The translations under genes and the position numbers were made by a program. A stretch of DNA of 7,580 nt, taken from positions 1 to 7,580 of the forward strand of contig JBMNRY010000091.1 in the NCBI GenBank assembly GCA_050944915.1. Reading direction: 5' to 3'. Shown one piece after another: positions 6,701 through 7,580 of the stretch. Source of the stretch: JBMNRY01 sp050944915 (GTDB lineage: Bacteria; Bacillota; Limnochordia; JAAZLZ01). The notes beneath the pieces were generated by a model. It did no database searches. It was not told where the DNA came from and was given only the letters and a program-made list of their open reading frames with translations. The stretch's first letter is position 1; each line of letters begins with the position of its first letter.

Positions 6701-7029
6701 CCCAGGATTTGGAGGGTACTTCCAGTTTGATCCCGGCGGAGCTAAAAAAGGATGGGACGCCGAGCAAGCGGAGCAGCTGCCTTAATGATGGGCAGTTCCA
6801 GATTCTGTTCCACCATCTGCGAAGGATTATGGCCCGTTGGGGACAGGGCATCCTCGACGGGAATGTGGCCATCGCCCCCTATCGACTCCAGGATGGGAAG
6901 GGCTGTCGTTTCTGTCCCTATGGGCCCCTGTGTGGTTTTGACACTTTATTACCCGATTGTAACTACCGCTTTCTGACCCCATTAAATGAGGAAAGCCTTT
7001 GGGAGAAACTGGAGGGGAAGGACCAATGA
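3703..7029 (+). CDS. addB: AddB subunit of the AddAB helicase-nuclease (ATP-dependent exonuclease, 4Fe-4S nuclease domain)
   Basis: Complete 1108-residue protein, near the usual length of Bacillota AddB (about 1150). With AddA it binds double-strand DNA ends, unwinds and degrades them until a Chi site is met, and so prepares 3' tails for RecA. The N-terminal P-loop GRAGSGKT is at 9-16. A VDGFSGFTPQE segment (198-208) sits where helicases have Walker B but lacks the DExx acidic pair, as expected for AddB, whose helicase-like half is not the motor. Later helicase-like landmarks are ERSR (575-578), GAAENSFP (589-596) and YIALTRPS (636-643, motif VI-like). The nuclease domain has H797, D892 (GRIDR), D909 and K911 (VIDYK), and Q929-Y933 (QLLAY), all expected catalytic residues of the RecB/AddB nuclease family. 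The four iron-sulfur cysteines appear intact: C767 (YAACPF), then C1068, C1071 and C1077 with C-x2-C-x5-C spacing as in Bacillus subtilis AddB. It overlaps addA by four bases. Nothing suggests loss of function. Confidence 0.97.
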   Translation: MMALQLILGRAGSGKTHLCLQGMGEALARGNEPAVFLVPEQATFQMERALLEISPTEAIFHGQVLSFGRLAWQILDQTGGAAKPTVSELGKRMVLGQLLQKHRDELRIFGALARHPGFVDKLANSIKELRSQRISPGDLLQAQGGVDQFLEDKIHDLDLIFREYDAYLQDRFVDPDDYLSLATSRLERWELATATFWVDGFSGFTPQELALLERLLPLAKQVNIALCLDPEEVHLSPENSLFNPTLETYHQLLAVARRGKVPIDPPISLTVQRRFKSRALAHVEKNFPRRPGQEGRADGSIILYPAEDTADEIHRVAQEIRRLVQEEGYAYRDLGVICRDLAPYQELLTAIFQDYQIPYFLDRKRSVEHHPLIRLVQSLLDILCGGWSYSGIFEYLKTDLSPLTREEVDTLENYVLAYGIKGSRWYRGPWRYVERFSLSEDEPLPPKGQAELAHINDLRKKVVAHLLPFYRQNRGRATVREFCIAIYNFLEELQVAGQLEDWSQGAKAAGAWERAREHEQIWPALIEFLDQLVEALGPTVMSVDEFRQVVGTGLKALQLALIPPGFDQVLIGEIERSRFPNLKGVFILGAAENSFPKVPEEDVIFTDAERIQLAASQVELGPDSRRRLFWEAYLAYIALTRPSHYLWVSYPRRGLGAREQAPSSLFKKLRRILPGAYQPEMGSCKYVQKQTLAGQLAQRLRRGPLQGPWQEIYDQLAQSPVFPRLAPIFASLHHRVQDPPLPTSLAEELYGQPLRVSITQLEIYAACPFRHFVAYGLGLREREDFALESRHLGSFYHTALELMSRPGAQLEEVMEQLIPRLQHAILASSSRYRYIARRLEKNLVRALELLALHEEQSQFRQMGAEVAFGRGLPPLIINLPGGGQLQLRGRIDRVERATIDGEIYLRVIDYKTSGTKLSLEEVYYGLSLQLLAYLMVVIEHAPHLVDAPARVAGALYFPIQGGLLNQDGPLDGEELARKRRRAQRMEGLLIGEVEVLRSMAQDLEGTSSLIPAELKKDGTPSKRSSCLNDGQFQILFHHLRRIMARWGQGILDGNVAIAPYRLQDGKGCRFCPYGPLCGFDTLLPDCNYRFLTPLNEESLWEKLEGKDQ
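7011..7017 (+). promoter_or_regulatory. Ribosome site of addA inside the end of addB
   Basis: GGAGGGG lies 8 bases before the addA ATG (7026), within the last codons of addB. With the ATGA stop/start overlap this supports translational coupling of the two subunits of the complex. Confidence 0.75.
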
Positions 7030-7580
7030 GGTGGACACAGCAACAGTGGGCAGCAATTACCACTAGAGGGCGGAACATCTTGGTGGCCGCTGGAGCCGGT
7101 GCCGGCAAAACGGCGGTTTTGGTCGAGAGGATCATCGGTTCTCTCCTTGATGCCGAGGCTCCCGTCGATTTGGATCGTTTGGTCGTCGTCACCTTCACCG
7201 AAGCGGCGGCCGCCCAAATGCGGGAGCGGATCGGAGAAGCCTTAGAAGGGGCCCTGCCCGATAATCCCCATTTATATCGGCAACTGGCGTTGCTGCCCAA
7301 GGCCAACATTTCCACTATCCATGCCTTTTGCGCCCGCCTTCTGCGCCGCTATTTTTACCAGCTAAACCTAGACCCCTCCTTCCGCATCCTCGATGGCCAA
7401 GAAGCGGAATTGTTGAAAACCCAGGTTTTAGATGAACTCTTGGAGACGGAATACGACCAAGGATCGACGGCTTTTCAAAATCTCGTTGATGCCTATGGGG
7501 GACGAACCGATGAAAACTTAAGGAAATTAATCCGGCAGCTTTATGAATACGCTACCAGTCTGCCCCAACCGGAGGCCTGG
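7026..7580 (+). CDS. addA: AddA subunit of the AddAB helicase-nuclease, N-terminal part (3' cut by window edge)
   Basis: The first 185 codons of the UvrD-type (SF1A) motor and nuclease subunit; full AddA proteins are about 1200 residues, so most of it lies beyond the window. It begins MRWTQQQWAAI, the Q-motif that contacts adenine. The Walker A loop follows (AAGAGAGKTAVLVERI), where Ala replaces the Ser more often seen before GKT in this family. Next come motif Ia (VVVTFTEAAAAQMRERI) and the ISTIHAFCARLLRRYF segment (motif Ib region). The order and wording closely match Bacillus subtilis AddA as I recall it. The C-terminal nuclease domain and the remaining helicase motifs cannot be assessed here. 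The start ATG shares bases with the addB stop (ATGA), and its SD lies inside addB, so the pair should be made together and in balanced amounts. The frame is open to the window end with no sign of damage. Confidence 0.96.
   Translation, partial: MRWTQQQWAAITTRGRNILVAAGAGAGKTAVLVERIIGSLLDAEAPVDLDRLVVVTFTEAAAAQMRERIGEALEGALPDNPHLYRQLALLPKANISTIHAFCARLLRRYFYQLNLDPSFRILDGQEAELLKTQVLDELLETEYDQGSTAFQNLVDAYGGRTDENLRKLIRQLYEYATSLPQPEAW

Noticed and set aside
7080..7115. AddA Walker A loop reads GAGAGKT, with Ala in place of the common Ser
   Set aside because: Ala at this position fits the general P-loop pattern [AG]-x4-GK-[ST] and is, as I recall, seen in UvrD/RecB relatives. No sign of inactivation.
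6827..7315. Open frame of 162 codons on the - strand across the addB/addA junction
   Set aside because: It is opposite the Fe-S cysteine cluster of AddB and the Walker A region of AddA, both clearly the real coding sense. The protein has no recognisable motif.
1..7580. Chi-like AGCGG (the Bacillus subtilis AddAB Chi) scattered on both strands
   Set aside because: A five-base word is expected often by chance, the two strands look similar by eye, and the Chi sequence of this organism is unknown.
1..7580. Search for tRNA/rRNA genes, CRISPR arrays, insertion sequences and att sites
   Set aside because: No repeat-spacer pattern, transposase, terminal inverted repeats or cloverleaf-like segment was found; the window is almost entirely filled by the six genes.

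Overview
The window holds six protein-coding genes, all on the + strand, in two blocks separated by one 134-base gap. The sequence is moderately GC-rich by eye. Most starts have purine-rich Shine-Dalgarno (SD) sites. The adjacent addB and addA genes encode a nuclease-helicase of the Bacillota (Firmicutes) type: AddB has both a P-loop and an iron-sulfur nuclease domain. The first block, however, encodes a periplasmic LolA-like protein and a protein that looks like an outer-membrane beta-barrel. Together these point to a diderm (two-membrane) member of the Bacillota, for example a Limnochordia-like or Halanaerobiales-like lineage. The lineage is inferred from gene content and was not identified by any search.

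Block 1 (3-3568) is four tightly packed genes with gaps of 12-13 bases. They are the C-terminal part of an FtsX/MacB/LolCE-type ABC permease (cut by the window edge), a complete second permease of the same family, a secreted LolA-like outer-membrane lipoprotein-sorting-family protein, and a secreted beta-strand-rich protein ending in Phe. No ATP-binding subunit is in view; it probably lies just upstream. The set reads as a candidate trans-envelope route: inner-membrane permease pair, periplasmic carrier, outer-membrane barrel. The cargo cannot be told from sequence; a lipid, lipoprotein or other hydrophobic molecule is the natural guess.

The gap (3569-3702) carries a perfect 12-bp inverted repeat with a 3-base loop and no good T-run after it, then the leader and ribosome site of addB.

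Block 2 (3703-7580) is addB (complete, 1108 aa) followed by addA (first 185 codons only). The two overlap by four bases (ATGA), and the addA ribosome site lies inside addB. Together they make the AddAB helicase-nuclease that resects double-strand breaks for RecA-dependent repair. This block looks ordinary. The most interesting content is the envelope operon of block 1.
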